64,000 nt of DNA from an uncultured Bacteroidia bacterium (GTDB taxonomy: Bacteria; Bacteroidota; Bacteroidia; Bacteroidales; UBA932): NCBI GenBank assembly GCA_902768985.1, contig CACXNA010000002.1, positions 147,456-211,455 of the forward strand, given 5' to 3'. A program made the position numbers and the translations under genes. Positions within the stretch are counted from its first letter, which is position 1. Every line of letters starts with the position of its first letter. Of the stretch, positions 62,814 to 64,000 are shown in pieces. The notes below the pieces were generated by a model that made no database searches, was not told where the DNA came from, and worked only from the letters and a program-made list of their open reading frames with translations.

Positions 62814-63399
62814 AAGATTTTTATTGATTTCCAGCGCATTATTGCTCGCTCTCGCCTTCACGGCCTGTCAGAAGAACGGTGGTAAGCCCAGCGTGAAAAT
62901 GGTTTACGCCGTCAATGTCTCCGAGGATGTTCTCAAAGTGGCCAATGTCGAGGTCCATTACGTGGACAAGACCGGGGATAAGAAGAAGGAAATCGTTACC
63001 CAGACTCCGTGGAAACTCACCATTGTGGCCGACGCTTTACCCCTCACGGAGGGGGTCTGGGCTAAAATAACGCCCAAGGTCGGAGTCCCCGAAAGCACTT
63101 ATTCGCTCGATCTTAAAACGATTGCGGCTTATGGAGGCCATCTGGGGAATGGGAAAAAGATTGCCGATATATACAGCAATACGCCCAAGGCCCCCACAGT
63201 AGCCAAGACCGCAGCCGAGATTCAAGCCTGGTGCGCCACTTCCCCCACCGTGTCCTTTACCGTAAGCCAGGAAGGCTTTGCCAAGCAGACACATGTGGAC
63301 TTTGGCGGCAATGGCTTCTGGGATGATTTCTGGGAAGCAATCTGCTTGGATTATTGCGAAACTTACGACGAAGATCCGGATGAGTGGTGTTACGAATAA
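62806..63399 (+). CDS. Small lipoprotein with acidic Cys/Trp tail
   Basis: The 197-residue lipoprotein (MIRRFLLISSALLLALAFTAC, Cys21) has a central beta-rich part (VEVHYVDKTGDKKKEIVTQ, AKITPKVGVPESTYSLDLK) and a strongly acidic C-terminus after a Gly-Asn turn: FWDDFWEAICLDYCETYDED, with Cys180, Cys184 and Cys195 and five aromatic residues near them. I recognise no family. Last gene of the operon, starting within the thioredoxin-like gene. The tail could be a substrate or target of the C13 or CIDC proteins encoded upstream, which is only an inference. It ends with a terminator at 63423-63456. Confidence 0.72.
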   Translation: MIRRFLLISSALLLALAFTACQKNGGKPSVKMVYAVNVSEDVLKVANVEVHYVDKTGDKKKEIVTQTPWKLTIVADALPLTEGVWAKITPKVGVPESTYSLDLKTIAAYGGHLGNGKKIADIYSNTPKAPTVAKTAAEIQAWCATSPTVSFTVSQEGFAKQTHVDFGGNGFWDDFWEAICLDYCETYDEDPDEWCYE

Positions 63400-63422
63400 T
63401 CCCCGAACCTAGCTCCCTCAAC

Positions 63423-63456
63423 ACGAAAACGGCAGCCAGTTCGGCTGCCGTTTCGT
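63423..63456 (+). terminator. Terminator of the C13 operon
   Basis: ACGAAAACGGCAGCC pairs with GGCTGCCGTTTCGT across AGTTC, and ends in TTTCGTTT. It follows the last lipoprotein stop by about 25 bp. The gene-free stretch 63457-63561 holds nothing I can identify. Confidence 0.8.
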
Positions 63457-63561
63457 TTAGTAGTCCAAACACTCCGAATCTCGAACCTACGGCTCCTTGA
63501 AGGGATGCTGGAAATCCAGAGATTCATTGAGACTTTACACCGATAAATCCGAATTTAGCGG

Positions 63562-63744
63562 TTACTCTTTCTTTGAGTGCGTGCCAGGATTGTTGAAAAA
63601 CAGGTTATAGAGAGAAACGAGACATAATGACAAATAGAATGGTAATCTCGCCCATTCTTTGCCAAAAATGAGATACGCAATGATGGAGAGAAGAAATACG
63701 CTTCCTAAGATAATGTGGATTGCCTTATCAACTTTTGGGTTCAT
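63562..63744 (-). CDS. Small two-helix membrane protein
   Basis: A 60-residue protein (MNPKVDKAIHIILGS...) with two hydrophobic segments, IILGSVFLLSIIAYLIF and LPFYLSLCLVSLYNLFF, and charged flanks. It resembles small unannotated membrane proteins common in Bacteroidales. The ATG at 63744 is preferred; the longer frame from 63927 would start inside the repeat region. Function unknown. Confidence 0.5.
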   Translation of the reverse strand: MNPKVDKAIHIILGSVFLLSIIAYLIFGKEWARLPFYLSLCLVSLYNLFFNNPGTHSKKE

Positions 63745-63857
63745 GATAACAACAGTTTGAACGAGTCTTTCAAATTTCGACGGTATAAAGATACGCATTA
63801 CCCGAAATAACACAATACAGATTGATTGGTGCCGCCTGACACCATCCCCCGGTTGCT

Positions 63858-63901
63858 GCCGGGCACGTTTTGCAGCCTTGGTGTGCCCGGGACCCGTTTT
63901 T
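63858..63901. terminator. GC-rich inverted repeat with T-run
   Basis: CGGGCAC pairs with GTGCCCG, and a GTTTTTTG run follows on the plus strand. No plus-strand gene ends here, so it may be a leftover terminator or the flank of the IS element. The rest of 63745-63907 holds no recognised feature. Confidence 0.4.
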
Positions 63902-63904
63902 TGA

Positions 63905-64000
63905 TCTGCGCCCCAAAAGTTGGACACAAACAGAAGGTAAATGAAAAGAAACGAGAATTATCCTAAGTATGTCCAAGCAATGCAGTTGTTAGATGATGGT
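63905..64000 (+). mobile_element. Left end of an IS3-type insertion sequence (cut off)
   Basis: From about 63905 the sequence reads TGATCTGCGCCCCAAAAGTT, then GGACAC, a left-end pattern common to IS3-family elements. It is followed at 63941 by the start of an ORF. The other end and the target duplication lie outside the window. Confidence 0.55.
63941..64000 (+). CDS. Transposase orfA start (IS3-type), partial
   Basis: The ATG at 63941 opens MKRNENYPKYVQAMQLLDDG, the first 20 residues of a helix-turn-helix transposase-like protein; the window ends within it. The family is inferred from the upstream terminal sequence and the MKR...YVQAMQLLDDG pattern typical of orfA HTH proteins. Confidence 0.5.
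   Translation, partial: MKRNENYPKYVQAMQLLDDG

Noticed and set aside
63457-63561. Possible gene remnant or att site after the C13 operon
   Set aside because: Two frames read for 20-50 codons, but they match no family I know and have no start or terminal features.

Overview
The window looks like a chromosomal piece of a high-GC member of the Bacteroidales, probably a gut or rumen lineage. The evidence is SusC/SusD pairs, many Cys-type lipoproteins, starts without Shine-Dalgarno sequences, and repeated TAnnTTTG boxes, the -7 element of the Bacteroidetes primary sigma factor. Genus cannot be fixed from the sequence alone. Most of the window is dense, ordinary chromosome; the last ~5 kb is accessory, appears visibly less GC-rich, and ends in what looks like an IS3-type element. 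|| Layout. 1-5.6 kb: tail of one SusD gene, then a complete SusC-SusD pair. 5.7-6.4 kb: tadA, tRNA-Gln and a pair of 51-bp-period palindromic repeats. 6.4-16.2 kb: a glycerol/glycerol-3-phosphate region with glpK-glpF and a five-gene glpA-glpB-glpC-glpQ-glpT operon, separated by an Omp85-like barrel gene. 16.3-19.3 kb: a lipoprotein hydrolase, a HigA-type regulator with a palindromic operator, a FucI-like isomerase, and a repeat-rich intergenic region. 19.4-23.7 kb: rimP-nusA-infB. 23.7-30.4 kb: a small lipoprotein, wbqC-like, lpxA, lpxC, lpxD, a FadL-type porin and a low-complexity lipoprotein. 30.5-38.6 kb: proS, a DUF3078-type protein, tilS, ftsB/divIC-like, a nucleotidyltransferase, a CPBP protease, folP, tmk and a DoxX/MauE-type protein. 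38.6-47.4 kb: an operon encoding a TonB-dependent receptor, a DUF4876-type lipoprotein, a DUF6850-type barrel and an M16 peptidase, with a divergent S46 dipeptidyl-peptidase (47.4-49.5 kb). 49.5-57.1 kb: histidine acid phosphatase, a second repeat array, a DUF6057/PD40-haem lipoprotein pair, a GH2 beta-galactosidase-type enzyme and an esterase. 57.1-58.8 kb: a MATE transporter fused to an anti-sigma-type ATPase domain. 58.9-63.4 kb: a tightly overlapping four-gene all-lipoprotein operon. 63.6-64 kb: a small membrane protein and the IS3-like left end. || How genes work together. GlpQ, GlpT, GlpK, GlpF and GlpABC make a full route from glycerophosphodiesters or glycerol to dihydroxyacetone phosphate under anaerobic respiration. 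LpxD, LpxC and LpxA are early lipid A enzymes. RimP-NusA-IF2 is the conserved transcription/translation operon. The TonB receptor/M16/S46 group suggests import and processing of peptides or small proteins. || Most unusual content. The 58.9-63.4 kb operon encodes a BMP-like solute-binding lipoprotein; a lipoprotein fusing a type-1 periplasmic-binding domain to a C13 legumain/GPI8-like cysteine peptidase; a thioredoxin-like CIDC lipoprotein; and a small lipoprotein with an acidic, Cys/Trp-containing tail. I know of no described system with this composition. Also notable: 26-nt palindromes spaced exactly 51 bp apart at two distant loci, a tRNA-Gln whose 3' end forms a 23-bp hairpin with its terminator, a terminator-like hairpin in the rimP leader, and eight promoters whose -7 box ends only 4-6 nt before the start codon.
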